Assembly: GCF_024296865.1 (NCBI RefSeq) | Contig: NZ_CP101134.1 | Span: 3,968,001 to 4,032,000, forward strand | Source: Sphingobacterium sp. LZ7M1 | GTDB taxonomy: Bacteria > Bacteroidota > Bacteroidia > Sphingobacteriales > Sphingobacteriaceae | DNA length: 64,000 bases | Direction of reading: 5' to 3' | Shown here: positions 1-9,450 of the stretch, in pieces | Layout: the number at the start of each line of letters is the position of its first letter | How positions within the stretch are numbered: the stretch's first letter is position 1 | Program-made: the position numbers and the translations under genes | The notes under the pieces: generated by a model | What the model saw: only the letters and a program-made list of their open reading frames with translations | The model's database searches: none | What the model was told of the DNA's origin: nothing

Positions 1-402
1 AGAAGTAAAATTTGATATGCATTGCTAACCAGCAATATCTAGAGAACAATAACGAAACATTCATCACTGCATGGACAGAATTTCAAAACATCAGTCATAA
101 TCATGTTCGTTAATCAGAATATAATTTCGATTTATCCCTAAAACACTTCTCACAACACGGTCTTTATTGAAATTCAATAATTCGCCAAAATATATCTATT
201 ACATAAAAAATGTAAAATGCATGTTACTTTAAGATTATCTCTTTAATTTCTTGGTCAAAATGGGTGTTTGAACACAAAAATGGGTTTAAAACCTTTAAAT
301 CCACAATATTTCCCTAAGAGAAATATTACATACGATTAAAGAACAAAAATATTATTCATTTCACAAAACCTTGAAAAGCAGCTTTTAGGAAGCTAAGCGG
401 AG
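1..402. other. Intergenic region, no gene seen
   Basis: This A+T-rich stretch lies downstream of the minus-strand susCD terminator. I see no open reading frame with coding character, no RNA gene and no convincing hairpin. It may hold regulatory sequence for a gene outside the window to the left. Confidence 0.5.
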
Positions 403-437
403 AAAAAAAAAACGGGATTGAACACTGTTCAACCCCG
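403..437 (-). terminator. Rho-independent terminator of the susCD operon
   Basis: Read on the minus strand there is a 10-bp stem (CGGGGTTGAA paired with TTCAATCCCG, one G-U pair) around a 5-nt loop, followed directly by ten T residues. It lies about 180 bp beyond the susD-like stop codon. Confidence 0.85.
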
Positions 438-615
438 ATTAATAAAGGCAGTTTATCTTAGGGCTAAGCATTAACCGCCTATTACAAACACAATATTATT
501 TAGTTACTTTTTCAATTTCGATCGGAACACCCTAGACATCTACTCGATATATCTTAAGAACTTGTAAATAAAGGAACCGCCAATAAATTGGACGGCCCCT
601 TCATAGGTAATATTA

Positions 616-2064
616 TTATTTGGTATCCCACCAAAGTCTGGTGTTCAATTCATCTGGACCTTGTGCGGCAACAGCTGCTTCATAGTTTTTACCATTCAAG
701 CCAGCTTCCGTATTCGGGTATGCCTGACGAACAGGGATCTTTTTGTCGATTGACAAAGGAGCCGGACCAGGATGTAACTCTGGGAATCCAGTTCTTCTCC
801 AGTCCACCCAGCTTTCATAACCATTTGCTTGGTAGTTAGCCAACCATTTTTGGGTAATGATCAACTTCAAACCATTTGCTGCACTATAAGCTACACCACT
901 TTGCGTAAAGTAGGATGCTGGCGCAGTTACCCCTTGTTGTTGCATGGATGCATCGATACCTTTTTTGTAAAAAGTAGCAGCGTCTCCAGTTCCCCAACCG
1001 CGATAAGCAGCCTCAGCTAACATAAACTGAATTTGTGCATAAGTTGTGATTGGCAAACCATAGTTTTGAGCAGTGAATTTTTTACCGATCAACGAAACAG
1101 TTTCTTGGTTCAAATCATCATCCGCATTGGCCAAACCATAAGGCATACCTTTATAACCACCCCCTTGAACCACTTTTTCTGCATAAACTGGCAGACGAGG
1201 ATCAGCTAAGTCTTCCAACGTTTCGATCATTTTTTCACTTACCGCATAATCCGTTCTTTTACCAACGAAGTAGTTGTTATAAAGCGGGTTTTGGTTATTG
1301 GCATCGTTCAGGTAAGCAAAAACAGCGTTGTCAGCATTACTAGCGATTGCTCCTGCAGCATAAGCACTAGCAAACTCCGCTTTAGCTAAATTTGGATCAA
1401 CATCCGCTAAGTGAATAGCAGCAACCATACGTAAAGAGTTGGCCCATTTTACCCATTTAGAAACATTCCCTTGGAAAAGGATATCACCATTTAATGCTTC
1501 ACCAGTCTTTAATTGCGCAGCTGCTTCTTTCAATTCTTTCAACAAAGAAGTGTAGATATCCTTTTGTGTATCGTATTTAGGTGTCAATACTTCTTTACCT
1601 TTTAAGGCTTCTGAGTACGGCAACATTCCCCATCTGTCTGTCATGTGCAGATAAAAGAAAGCTTTCAAAATTCGAGATACCCCAATTTGGTTATCCGTGC
1701 TACCACCTTTTTGAACATAAGGTAAGTTTGCAGTTGCTGGATCAGAGTTTAAATTAAGGATGGTTTGTGCATCCAATAATGGCCCATTGTAATAAGCTGA
1801 AAAATCATAGAACTTATTTTGGAACCTAGACTCATTGGTATATTGAATCTCGGCCATATACTGGGGATATATATCCTTTGCCCAACCAGCGATACCGTTT
1901 CCTTGGTTACCAATTTGACGGATCACATTACTTATCAACAGCTCGGTATTAGGATCGGCTGGATTATTTGGATCTTTGTTAATCTCTTCAAAATCTTTGG
2001 TACAAGAAACTGAAAGACCAATCAAAACAAATCCAAGTATTGTATTTAAAAATTTCTTTTTCAT
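616..2064 (-). CDS. SusD/RagB-family outer-membrane lipoprotein
   Basis: This is the surface nutrient-binding partner of a SusC-type TonB-dependent transporter. The protein has 482 residues and starts with a lipoprotein signal ending LSVSC, with the lipidated cysteine at residue 21. The following CTKDFEEINKDPN segment is typical of the SusD-like 2 subgroup, which is often found with peptide or general nutrient receptors as well as glycan systems. It sits 13 bp downstream of the broken susC reading frame and shares its operon and terminator. No glycoside hydrolase or peptidase adjoins the pair, so the substrate cannot be named. The SusD assignment is firm; the ligand is unknown. Confidence 0.92.
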   Translation of the reverse strand: MKKKFLNTILGFVLIGLSVSCTKDFEEINKDPNNPADPNTELLISNVIRQIGNQGNGIAGWAKDIYPQYMAEIQYTNESRFQNKFYDFSAYYNGPLLDAQTILNLNSDPATANLPYVQKGGSTDNQIGVSRILKAFFYLHMTDRWGMLPYSEALKGKEVLTPKYDTQKDIYTSLLKELKEAAAQLKTGEALNGDILFQGNVSKWVKWANSLRMVAAIHLADVDPNLAKAEFASAYAAGAIASNADNAVFAYLNDANNQNPLYNNYFVGKRTDYAVSEKMIETLEDLADPRLPVYAEKVVQGGGYKGMPYGLANADDDLNQETVSLIGKKFTAQNYGLPITTYAQIQFMLAEAAYRGWGTGDAATFYKKGIDASMQQQGVTAPASYFTQSGVAYSAANGLKLIITQKWLANYQANGYESWVDWRRTGFPELHPGPAPLSIDKKIPVRQAYPNTEAGLNGKNYEAAVAAQGPDELNTRLWWDTK

Positions 2065-2077
2065 AAACTTAATAGAT

Positions 2078-4327
2078 TTACAGGCTAAACCTTAGATTAA
2101 AACCAAATGTCCTTGTGTTAGGCAACTGACCACCTTCGAACCATGAGCCTTCTAAGATGGAAGGGTCAAAGTTTCTGTTTTTAGCATAAATCAAGAATGG
2201 ATTTTGTGCAATCAGGGTTAATGAAACTTTCTTGAATGGAGTTTTACCAAACATTCTGTCAGGGAAAGTATAACCGATGTTGATTTCACGCATTTTGATA
2301 TATGAAGCATCATATACCCAGTTTTCCCAAATGTTACCTGAGTTCAATTTGTCTTGATATAATTGCTGAACATCAACATACACATCATTTGGAGTTCCAT
2401 CTTCTTTCACACCATCAAGGAGAACACCACCACCTTGATCAACTGGATCACGTTTAGGATTTCCTTTATCGTTCACACCTGCTGTTTCTTCGTACAATCC
2501 AGAACCATTACCGAACATGGAAGAAATAGACATGTATTTACCACCTTTTTGAAAGTCTAGCGAGAAACCTGCAGTAATTCCTTTGTAGTTGAACTGTGAA
2601 GTTAAACCACCTGTGAAATCAGGAAGGATAGAACCTAGATCGACGTCGCCTGAAGTAGGGACATAAAACCCGTCAGCTCCAACGATTTTTTCGCCTTTAT
2701 CATTTCTTTTGAAACCTGAACCAGTCAACATACCGAATGCTTCACCTTTACGGGCATTAACAGCGATTACCGGTGCACCTACGAAACCAAATGAGTTTCT
2801 GGTACCATCCACTGTAACCCTAAGGTTGTTTACAACGATATTATTTACTGGATCCTCGTATAGTTCAACAACTTTGTTTTTGTTGATACCAATGTTTGCA
2901 TTCAAGTTCCAGGAGAAATTATCATTCTTAATCGGGGTACCACCTAATGAGAACTCATGACCCCAGTTGTCAATTTGACCAGCGTTGATCGCTGTAGTCG
3001 CATATCCAGATGCTGAAGTTACCGTCAAAGGAATAATTTGGTCTTTTGATGAACGTGTGTAGTAGTTGTAATCAAAAGTCAAACGGTCATGGAAGAATCT
3101 TAATTCCGTACCTACTTCAATAGATGAAGATAGCGTAGGTTTAAGTTCTGTATTCACCAATTGGTTAGGCACTGTCAATAAAGGACTAGAGCCATAAGGA
3201 TTTCCGATGGAATAAGTTTGTGCAACCCTGAATGGATCAGTATCCGTACCAACGCGAGCGATGGAAGCTCTTAATTTACCATAGCTGAACCAATCTGACT
3301 CAATAAATTCAGAGAACAAGAATGATCCAGAAACACCTCCGTATAAGTAGGAGTTATTTTTCTTAGGTAAACTTGAAGACCAGTCATTTCTAGCATTAGC
3401 TTCTAAGAATAAGAAGTCTCTGAAACCTAAAGTAATATATCCGTATAGGGAGTTTACTTTATAATCGCTTAAGAAAGAGTTCAGGGTAGGTCTGTTTTTG
3501 GACGCTGAAAGGGTATACAGATCAGGAACAGCTAGACCACCTGCAGTACGTGCATCAGTATATGTACGTTTGTTTCTTCTGTTTTCTACGAAAACAGCAG
3601 CTGAAATATCAAAATCTTGAACCTTAGTTGTATAATCAATACTACCTACGAAGTTCAATTCTTGTTGATTGTTCAAGTATTGGTAGTACTCGTCTTGGCT
3701 AAGTGTGTTGGAAGCAATTCTAGAGTTTTGCTCACCGTTAAAGAAGTTACCACGAGCGATTGCAGAAGCTTTCCAGTTTTCATTGAATTTATAAACTGCA
3801 CTTACGTTTCCGTACAGTCTTTTTCTGATATCATTCGAAATGTTTTTGTACACATGTGTATACGGGTTGTCCCAGTACTTAGGGTCTGTATTGGTTGGAG
3901 AAATCATGTTCCAACTTCTGTACGTACCATCAGGTCTTTGGTAATCTTTAAGATCATCCATGTTCAAGTTTCTTGCAAACCATTGGTTGAATGAACTTTG
4001 CGGACCTGAGCTATATCCGTCGATAGGAGTGTTGAAACGGTTTTCAAAAATAAAGTTGAGGTTCGTGCTAACCGTTAATTTATCGCTTAAATTCAAAGCT
4101 GCATTAGCACCTAACCAGTGTTTACCTTGTTTAGAATTAGGCATAACCCCAGTTCTGCTCAAATTGGTATAAGAAAGTCTTGAATTTAGATCATCCGTTC
4201 TTTTCGAAACCGCAACGTTTGTACTCGCCGTAACACCAGTTTCAAAGAAGCTCTTTACGTTGTCTGGCTGAGGTGAGAAAGCGGCTAATTGACCGAATTT
4301 AGGATGGGTGGATCCCAAGCGTACCAA
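2078..4327 (-). pseudogene. SusC/RagA TonB-dependent receptor, C-terminal part (frameshifted)
   Basis: This frame carries the end of the plug and the whole 22-strand outer-membrane barrel of a SusC/RagA receptor. Its true homology starts at THPKFGQL (about 4312, minus strand) and ends with the typical barrel finish FGFNLRFSL. The N-terminal part lies in another frame (4285-5247). The two frames join in GATCC|ACCCAT: insertion of a single base restores ...YAWDP-THPKFGQL..., a junction continuous in related receptors. Together the parts give about 1,060 residues, the normal length of a SusC. Either the gene is recently inactivated or the frameshift is a sequencing error; the intact susD and undecayed barrel favour a recent event or an error. 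Confidence 0.85.
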
Positions 4328-5247
4328 GGTGCGATCATTGATCCGTCCAACTTATGACCCCAACTTTCATCCGCTGAGAAGTTGTAATATTGAGCACCGT
4401 CTAAGGCTTTCAAATAATCAGCATGAATAGCAGGATTGTATTTAAACGTAGAGAATTCTTGGTTGTAACCACCACCATATTCGTTTTGATATGCTGGTAA
4501 GCCATAAACATTTTCAAATGAAGTGGCTTGGTTTACTTCAATACCGATTCCAGGAGTTGCTTTACCCGATTTGGTTTTGATCACGACCGCACCTTCTGCA
4601 CCACGTTGACCGTATAGCGCAGTTGCTGCAGGGCCTTTCAAAACGGATAGGCTTTCGATATCGTCGTTGTTAACATATTCAGGACCTGTGATCACACCAT
4701 CCACAACGTAGATTGGGTTACCACCTGTCAAGTTATTAATACCACGGATACGGATAGCTGCAGTACCGAATTTAGCACCAGAACCAGTTCTGATTTGGAT
4801 ACCGGAAACTTTACCCGCTAGAGCAGTGTTTAAATCTGCTTGTCTAGCCTGTGTAAGGTCCTCTCCTTTTACTTGTTGAACCGAGTAACCGATTGATTTT
4901 CTAGTTCTTTCAATACCTAGAGCAGTTACTACGACTTCTTCCAGGTCATTTTCTCCACCAACTAAACGCACATTAATAGTTGTTTGGGAGCCAACGGTAA
5001 TGGTTTGGGATTCATAACCGATGTAGGAAAAGGTTAATTTGCCATTCGCTGGTACGGAAATTGAATAATTTCCAAATTCATCAGTTTGTGTAGCGGAATT
5101 AAGATCTACAACTCTAACTGAAGCGCCTGCAATAGGGCTGCCGTCAGATGCCGCTGTCACTTTACCACTCACTTGCCGATCTTGTGCATGCACGACGCCA
5201 ATTAGCATAGTACACAGCAACAGAACACTGAGTAATCTTTGTTTCAT
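4285..5247 (-). pseudogene. SusC/RagA TonB-dependent receptor, N-terminal part (frameshifted)
   Basis: This 320-residue frame begins with a signal peptide (cleavage near VVHA-Q, residue 21). A carboxypeptidase-regulatory-like domain follows at about residues 26-95, then the LEEVVVTALGIERTRKSIGYS segment near residue 102 that is characteristic of SusC/RagA, and most of the plug domain (IRIRGINNLTGGNPIYVVDGV). It runs out of frame after APWYAWDP and ends 12 codons later on unrelated residues. Alone it would be a plug without a barrel and should not transport. It is the first gene of the susCD operon and has a plausible promoter about 50 bp upstream. Confidence 0.85.
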
Positions 5248-5295
5248 GTTTCTTGTTTTTAGTTAATAAAAATTGGGTTCTAATTTTTCTTGGCA

Positions 5296-5325
5296 AAAAG
5301 TTAGTATTGTTAAACTAGCGCCAAA
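5296..5325 (-). promoter_or_regulatory. Candidate susCD promoter
   Basis: On the minus strand TTTG (5325-5322) is separated by 18 bp from TAACTTTT (5303-5296), close to the Bacteroidota -33/-7 consensus TTTG / TAnnTTTG. The predicted transcript start is about 45 nt before the susC ATG. Confidence 0.5.
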
Positions 5326-5637
5326 TCTATTTATATGCTGTTGGGGATGCAAAAAAAGGGCATTTATTTTTTGAAATTTTCGAAATTAAACTTAAAACAC
5401 TATTAAAATTATATTTTACATCGTTTATGGTTAATTGAAAAGGAGTGATTTCGAACATATTTTATGATTATGGATAAATTTTTTACTATTTGTCATTAAA
5501 TAAAATATATCTGTGTAATAAAAATTAATTTCATACTATGAAATAGATTAATTTATTTTTACAATAAGAAATTGTTAACCAAAACTTATTCCCTTTTCAT
5601 AAATGTATTTTTAAACCTATTTTATCCAATAATCATG

Positions 5638-5645
5638 TACATTTG
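5638..5645 (+). promoter_or_regulatory. -7 promoter element (TACATTTG) of trmD
   Basis: TACATTTG fits the Bacteroidota -7 consensus TAnnTTTG exactly. A transcript would start about 4-5 nt later, at or next to the trmD ATG at 5649, giving an essentially leaderless mRNA. No clear -33 TTG lies at the right distance, so confidence is moderate. Confidence 0.45.
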
Positions 5646-5648
5646 CGT

Positions 5649-6326
5649 ATGCGTTTTGACATCATCACCGTATTACCCCAATTATTGGACAGCCCCTTTG
5701 CTCATTCTATTCTTCAGCGTGCGCAAAAAAAAGGGTTGTGTTCCATCCATGTTCACAATTTGAGAGATTATTCCGTGAACAAACAGAAATCAGTGGACGA
5801 TTATCCTTATGGTGGTGGATCCGGAATGGTCATGCAAATTGCGCCCTTTGCAGCGTGTATAGAGAAACTAAAATCTGAGCGCGAATATGACGAGATCATC
5901 TATATGACTCCAGATGGGGAGACCTTAAACCAAGGGATCGCCAATGGGCTTAGCTCAGCCAAGAATATCATGATATTATGTGGGCACTATAAAGGGATTG
6001 ACCAACGGATCAGGGACATTTACGTGACCCGCGAAATATCCATCGGTGACTATGTACTGTCAGGTGGGGAATTACCGGCAGCCATATTGGTAGATTCTAT
6101 CGTCAGGATCATTCCAGGTGTGCTATCCGACGAAACCTCTGCCCTCTCCGACTCCTTCCAAGATGGCCTATTGGATGCGCCAATCTATACCCGACCGGTA
6201 GACTGGAATGGCCATAAAGTACCTGATATTCTATTGAGTGGACATGAAGCCAAAATCACAGAATGGCGTCATGAGCAACAACTTATACGAACGAAACAAA
6301 GAAGACCGGATTTGCTAAATGACTAA
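5649..6326 (+). CDS. trmD: tRNA (guanine-N1)-methyltransferase TrmD
   Basis: This SPOUT-class enzyme transfers a methyl group from S-adenosylmethionine to N1 of G37 in tRNAs that have G36, preventing +1 frameshifting. I start it at the ATG at 5649 (MRFDIITVLP, 225 residues), which matches the usual N-terminus; a TTG two codons upstream (5643) is the alternative. The knot-forming motifs are visible: YPYGGGSGMVM near residue 55, LCGHYKGIDQRI near residue 110, and ISIGDYVLSGGELPA near residue 135. Unlike in many bacteria it is not next to rpsP, rimM or rplS here, and it stands alone between susCD and the trp genes. Confidence 0.96.
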   Translation: MRFDIITVLPQLLDSPFAHSILQRAQKKGLCSIHVHNLRDYSVNKQKSVDDYPYGGGSGMVMQIAPFAACIEKLKSEREYDEIIYMTPDGETLNQGIANGLSSAKNIMILCGHYKGIDQRIRDIYVTREISIGDYVLSGGELPAAILVDSIVRIIPGVLSDETSALSDSFQDGLLDAPIYTRPVDWNGHKVPDILLSGHEAKITEWRHEQQLIRTKQRRPDLLND

Positions 6327-6363
6327 AAATCCTGCCTAATCTTTGCTTTTTTCACAAATAAAG

Positions 6364-6393
6364 TTTGAATATTCAATTTTTCTATTAATTTTG
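6364..6393 (+). promoter_or_regulatory. Promoter of the trp operon
   Basis: TTTG (6364-6367) and TAATTTTG (6386-6393) are separated by 18 bp and match the Bacteroidota -33/-7 consensus. The transcript should start near 6397, only a few nucleotides before the leader-peptide ATG at 6401. Confidence 0.7.
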
Positions 6394-6400
6394 TGATGCA

Positions 6401-6451
6401 ATGATGACTGTAATTCAATATACTAACCGTTGGTGGCTTCTGACTATATAA
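6401..6451 (+). CDS. trpL: trp operon leader peptide with tandem Trp codons
   Basis: This short frame reads MMTVIQYTNRWWLLTI and has two adjacent TGG codons at positions 11-12, the hallmark of a tryptophan attenuation peptide. It ends with TAA at 6449-6451, inside the loop of the first of several mutually exclusive hairpins, 61 nt before the terminator stem. Either of the two first ATG codons could be used. It has no Shine-Dalgarno-like sequence and almost no 5' leader, as the transcript is predicted to start at about 6397. The peptide itself should have no role beyond sensing charged tRNA-Trp. Confidence 0.8.
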   Translation: MMTVIQYTNRWWLLTI

Positions 6452-6520
6452 GTCGGGAAGGTGGTATATTTTAGATAAAAATTTTCATAATCAACCAAAA
6501 CCACTGAATGGTAGCCCGAC
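6437..6520 (+). promoter_or_regulatory. trp attenuator: pause and antiterminator pairings
   Basis: The 1:2 hairpin pairs CTTCTGAC (6437-6444) with GTCGGGAAG (6452-6460) and has the leader stop codon in its loop. The 2:3 antiterminator pairs GTCGGG (6452-6457) with CCCGAC (6515-6520) and GTGGT (6461-6465) with ACCAC (6500-6504). CCCGAC is also the left arm of the terminator (6513-6541), so the 2:3 and 3:4 folds exclude each other. A ribosome stalled at the Trp codons (6431-6436) would mask arm 1 and free arm 2 to antiterminate. A ribosome reaching the stop would mask arm 2 and allow termination. Confidence 0.75.
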
Positions 6521-6541
6521 GTATTTCGTCGGGCTTTTTTT
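6513..6541 (+). terminator. trp attenuator terminator
   Basis: A perfect 9-bp stem (AGCCCGACG / CGTCGGGCT) around the loop TATTT is followed by a T run. It lies 27 bp before the trpE ATG and after the leader peptide, so it is an intrinsic attenuator and not an end-of-gene terminator. Confidence 0.9.
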
Positions 6542-6567
6542 ATTTTTGAAAACTATTAAACACTTAT

Positions 6568-7971
6568 ATGAACTTTAAATTCAAAACTAACCATAAGAAG
6601 ATCTTAGCGGACACGACTACACCGGTAAGCATCTACCTTAGACTGCGCGACACTTTCCCCAACAGCCTGCTCTTGGAAAGTTCGGAGTACCATAGCCGGG
6701 ACAACAACATCAGCTATATCTGTTGCCAACCGATCGCCAGCATCATCTTGGAAAATGACGAACTGAGCATCAGCCTACCGAACCAGAAGAAAACCGTAAA
6801 GAACGCGAAGGATCTTAACCTGAGGGAAGAGGTTTCAAAATTCAGGAAATCTTTTGAAGCAGATCCAGTTCCTGATGTAAATGTGATTTCCAATGGCCTT
6901 TTCGGATATTTCAGCTTTGAGGCCGTGGAATTCTATGAGGACATTGAACTAACGGCCAAAGAAAACAACAGACGGAAAATTCCGACGCTGCAATACCATA
7001 TCTACAAATACGTCATCGCAATTGACCATTTCAGGAACCAATTGCATGTGTTTGAAAACCTATTGGAAAACGAACCTTCTGATTTAGACAGGCTTCAATT
7101 CCTGATCCAGAACAAGAACTTCCCTGAATATACCTTCCAAGTAAAAGGTGAGGAATCTTCAAACATGAAGGACGAAGACTTCAAGGCCTTGGTCAATAAA
7201 ATGAAGGAACATATACAGAGAGGTGATGTTTTTCAGATCGTTCCTTCAAGGGCGTTTGAAACTCCTTTTTCGGGAGATGAATTCAATGTCTATAGAGCAC
7301 TGCGTTCGATCAACCCTTCTCCTTATCTATTCTATTTTGATTATGGAGATTTTAAGCTCTTCGGTTCATCCCCAGAGGCCCAGCTAACGATCAAGAATGA
7401 TCAGGCAACCATCTACCCTATTGCCGGAACATTTAAGCGTACGGGGAATATGGACCTCGATGAAAAGATTGCGGAAGAATTGAAAAATGACCCGAAAGAA
7501 AGTGCTGAGCATGTCATGCTGGTTGACCTAGCCCGAAACGACTTAAGCAGGCACTGCCATCATGTGCAGGTTAAATCGTACAAGGAGGCGCAATACTATT
7601 CGCATGTTATCCATTTGGTGTCCAAAGTCAGCGGAACGTTGAACCCAAACACCAATCCTTTTGATGTGGTTGGTGACACCTTCCCGGCAGGAACCCTATC
7701 TGGCGCCCCTAAACATATGGCCATTACCCTGATCGACCGTTATGAAGGCCTTCAAAGGTCTTTTTATTCAGGTGCTATTGGTTTTATGGGCTTTAATGGG
7801 GATTTTAACCATGCCATCATGATCCGTTCCTTCCTGAGCAAGCAGAATGTACTGCATTATCAAGCTGGAGCTGGAATTGTATTGGATTCAGATCCCGAAA
7901 AAGAATTACAAGAAGTAAATAATAAGATATCAGCTCTTCGCAGGGCTTTAGAATTAGCGGAAACCTTATAA
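6568..7971 (+). CDS. trpE: Anthranilate synthase component I (TrpE)
   Basis: TrpE, with the TrpG glutaminase, converts chorismate and glutamine to anthranilate, the first committed step of tryptophan synthesis. At 467 residues it is of normal length. The N-terminal domain contains LLLESSEYHS near residue 35, matching the LLES element of the tryptophan feedback site. The chorismate-binding domain has FGSSPEAQL near residue 270, IAGTFKRTGN, PAGTLSGAPK near residue 375, and YQAGAGIVLDSDPEKE near the C-terminus. It is the first structural gene behind the attenuator, and trpG follows after a 1-bp gap. PabB is the alternative, but the Trp attenuator and the trpC partner decide for TrpE. Confidence 0.96.
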   Translation: MNFKFKTNHKKILADTTTPVSIYLRLRDTFPNSLLLESSEYHSRDNNISYICCQPIASIILENDELSISLPNQKKTVKNAKDLNLREEVSKFRKSFEADPVPDVNVISNGLFGYFSFEAVEFYEDIELTAKENNRRKIPTLQYHIYKYVIAIDHFRNQLHVFENLLENEPSDLDRLQFLIQNKNFPEYTFQVKGEESSNMKDEDFKALVNKMKEHIQRGDVFQIVPSRAFETPFSGDEFNVYRALRSINPSPYLFYFDYGDFKLFGSSPEAQLTIKNDQATIYPIAGTFKRTGNMDLDEKIAEELKNDPKESAEHVMLVDLARNDLSRHCHHVQVKSYKEAQYYSHVIHLVSKVSGTLNPNTNPFDVVGDTFPAGTLSGAPKHMAITLIDRYEGLQRSFYSGAIGFMGFNGDFNHAIMIRSFLSKQNVLHYQAGAGIVLDSDPEKELQEVNNKISALRRALELAETL

Positions 7972-7972
7972 A

Positions 7973-8551
7973 ATGAGCAAGCCAATATTAGTAATCGACA
8001 ACTACGACTCCTTCACCTATAACCTGGTGCACCTCCTTCAAGAATTGAACGAGCGCTATGAAGTCGTTAGAAATGACAAGTTTGAACTCGAGGATATCGA
8101 GAAATACGACAAGATCTTGTTATCGCCAGGTCCAGGCATTCCTGAGGAAGCCGGTCTGTTATTGGATGTCATCCGTAAATATGCGCCAACCAAAAGTATC
8201 CTTGGAATATGCCTAGGACAACAGGCTATTGCGGAGGTATTTGGTGGCAAGCTCTACAATATGCCTAAACCCCTGCATGGGGTGGCTACCAGTATACAGG
8301 TGACAGACCCTTCTGAACCTCTTTTCGAGAATTTCCCGGAAGATTCTAAAATCGGCCGTTACCATTCTTGGGCAGTGGATCCTGACAGTTTAAACGAGGA
8401 CCTAAAGGTTACTGCGGTAGACCCGAACGGTGTAATTATGGCCCTGAGCCATACGAAATATGATGTAAAAGGCATGCAGTTCCACCCTGAGTCCATCTTG
8501 ACCGATAATGGAAAAACATTGATCGCCAATTGGATCAAGGGCAAGAATTAA
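7973..8551 (+). CDS. trpG: Anthranilate synthase component II, glutamine amidotransferase (TrpG)
   Basis: This class I glutamine amidotransferase (192 residues) supplies ammonia to TrpE and may also serve PabB in folate synthesis. The nucleophile is Cys80 in GICLGQQ, and the His-Glu pair of the triad lies in GMQFHPES near residue 170. The N-terminus ILVIDNYDSFTYNL and the oxyanion segment LSPGPGIP are typical of the family. It begins 1 bp after trpE, so the two are almost certainly translationally coupled, which suits a stoichiometric complex. Confidence 0.96.
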   Translation: MSKPILVIDNYDSFTYNLVHLLQELNERYEVVRNDKFELEDIEKYDKILLSPGPGIPEEAGLLLDVIRKYAPTKSILGICLGQQAIAEVFGGKLYNMPKPLHGVATSIQVTDPSEPLFENFPEDSKIGRYHSWAVDPDSLNEDLKVTAVDPNGVIMALSHTKYDVKGMQFHPESILTDNGKTLIANWIKGKN

Positions 8552-8572
8552 TTCCCATAAAAGAAGAATAAC

Positions 8573-9355
8573 ATGACCATATTAGATAAAATAGTAGCCA
8601 GAAAGAAAGAGGAAGTAGCAGCGGCCAAAGCATTGCTGAGCATTTCAGATTTACAGGCCATGCCGCTCTTTTCTCGGGAATGCCATAACCTGAGGGAAAG
8701 CATCTTGGACCCAAACAGAACGGGGATCATTGCTGAATACAAAAGGGCATCACCTTCAAAAGGCTTGATCAATGGCACCTCCACAGTACAGGAAGTAGTA
8801 TCTGGCTATCAAAAAGCGGGAGCTTCGGCCATCTCTGTCCTGACGGACAAGGATTTTTTCCAGGGTTCATTGGAAGACCTGACCGCAGCACGTGAGGTGT
8901 TAGAAATTCCGTTATTGCGTAAGGAATTTATCGTGGATGAATACCAAATCGCAGAAGCCAAGGCATACGGAGCAGACATTATCTTGCTGATTGCGGCATG
9001 CTTGGATCGTCAGGAAATCAAAAGTCTTTCGGAATACGCCAAATCATTGGGATTAAATGTATTGCTGGAAGTGCACAATGAGGAGGAGCTCCAAAGGAGT
9101 ATTTTTGACAGCATTGATGCCATAGGGGTAAACAATAGAAACCTGAAGGATTTCAGTGTTTCATTGGAGCACTCCTATGATTTGGTCAATAAAATCCCGG
9201 ATCAATTTATCAAAGTATCCGAAAGTGGGATTTCAGACCCTGAAACCATCAAAGCCCTTAAAAAGGCGGGATTCAACGCCTTCTTGATCGGTGAAAACTT
9301 CATGAAAACAAAGGATCCGATGGAGGCCATAGTGGAATTTGTAAACAAAATCTAG
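8573..9355 (+). CDS. trpC: Indole-3-glycerol-phosphate synthase (TrpC)
   Basis: This TIM-barrel enzyme (260 residues) closes 1-(2-carboxyphenylamino)-1-deoxyribulose 5-phosphate to indole-3-glycerol phosphate with loss of CO2 and water. Family motifs are present: IIAEYKRASPSKG near residue 53, LTDKDFFQGS, LLRKEFIVDEYQI, GVNNRNLKDF near residue 183, and SESGI near residue 215. It starts 21 bp after trpG. It is the last trp gene here: trpD, which usually lies between trpG and trpC, and trpF, trpB and trpA are absent, so the pathway is split between loci. Confidence 0.96.
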   Translation: MTILDKIVARKKEEVAAAKALLSISDLQAMPLFSRECHNLRESILDPNRTGIIAEYKRASPSKGLINGTSTVQEVVSGYQKAGASAISVLTDKDFFQGSLEDLTAAREVLEIPLLRKEFIVDEYQIAEAKAYGADIILLIAACLDRQEIKSLSEYAKSLGLNVLLEVHNEEELQRSIFDSIDAIGVNNRNLKDFSVSLEHSYDLVNKIPDQFIKVSESGISDPETIKALKKAGFNAFLIGENFMKTKDPMEAIVEFVNKI

Positions 9356-9442
9356 ACACTGAACCTCTAATAATACACAAAAGAAGGGTGGTCATTAGAA
9401 TGTCTAAAATCTTGTGCCTCTTATCTATTGTCTATTTTTGTT

Positions 9443-9450
9443 TACCTTTG
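9443..9450 (+). promoter_or_regulatory. -7 promoter element (TACCTTTG) of dusB
   Basis: TACCTTTG is an exact match to TAnnTTTG. It would start transcription near 9455, about 15 nt before the dusB ATG. No TTG lies at the ideal 19-bp spacing. Confidence 0.45.

Noticed and set aside
3617..3994. 125-codon plus-strand frame inside susC
   Set aside because: It is a shadow of the receptor barrel on the other strand.
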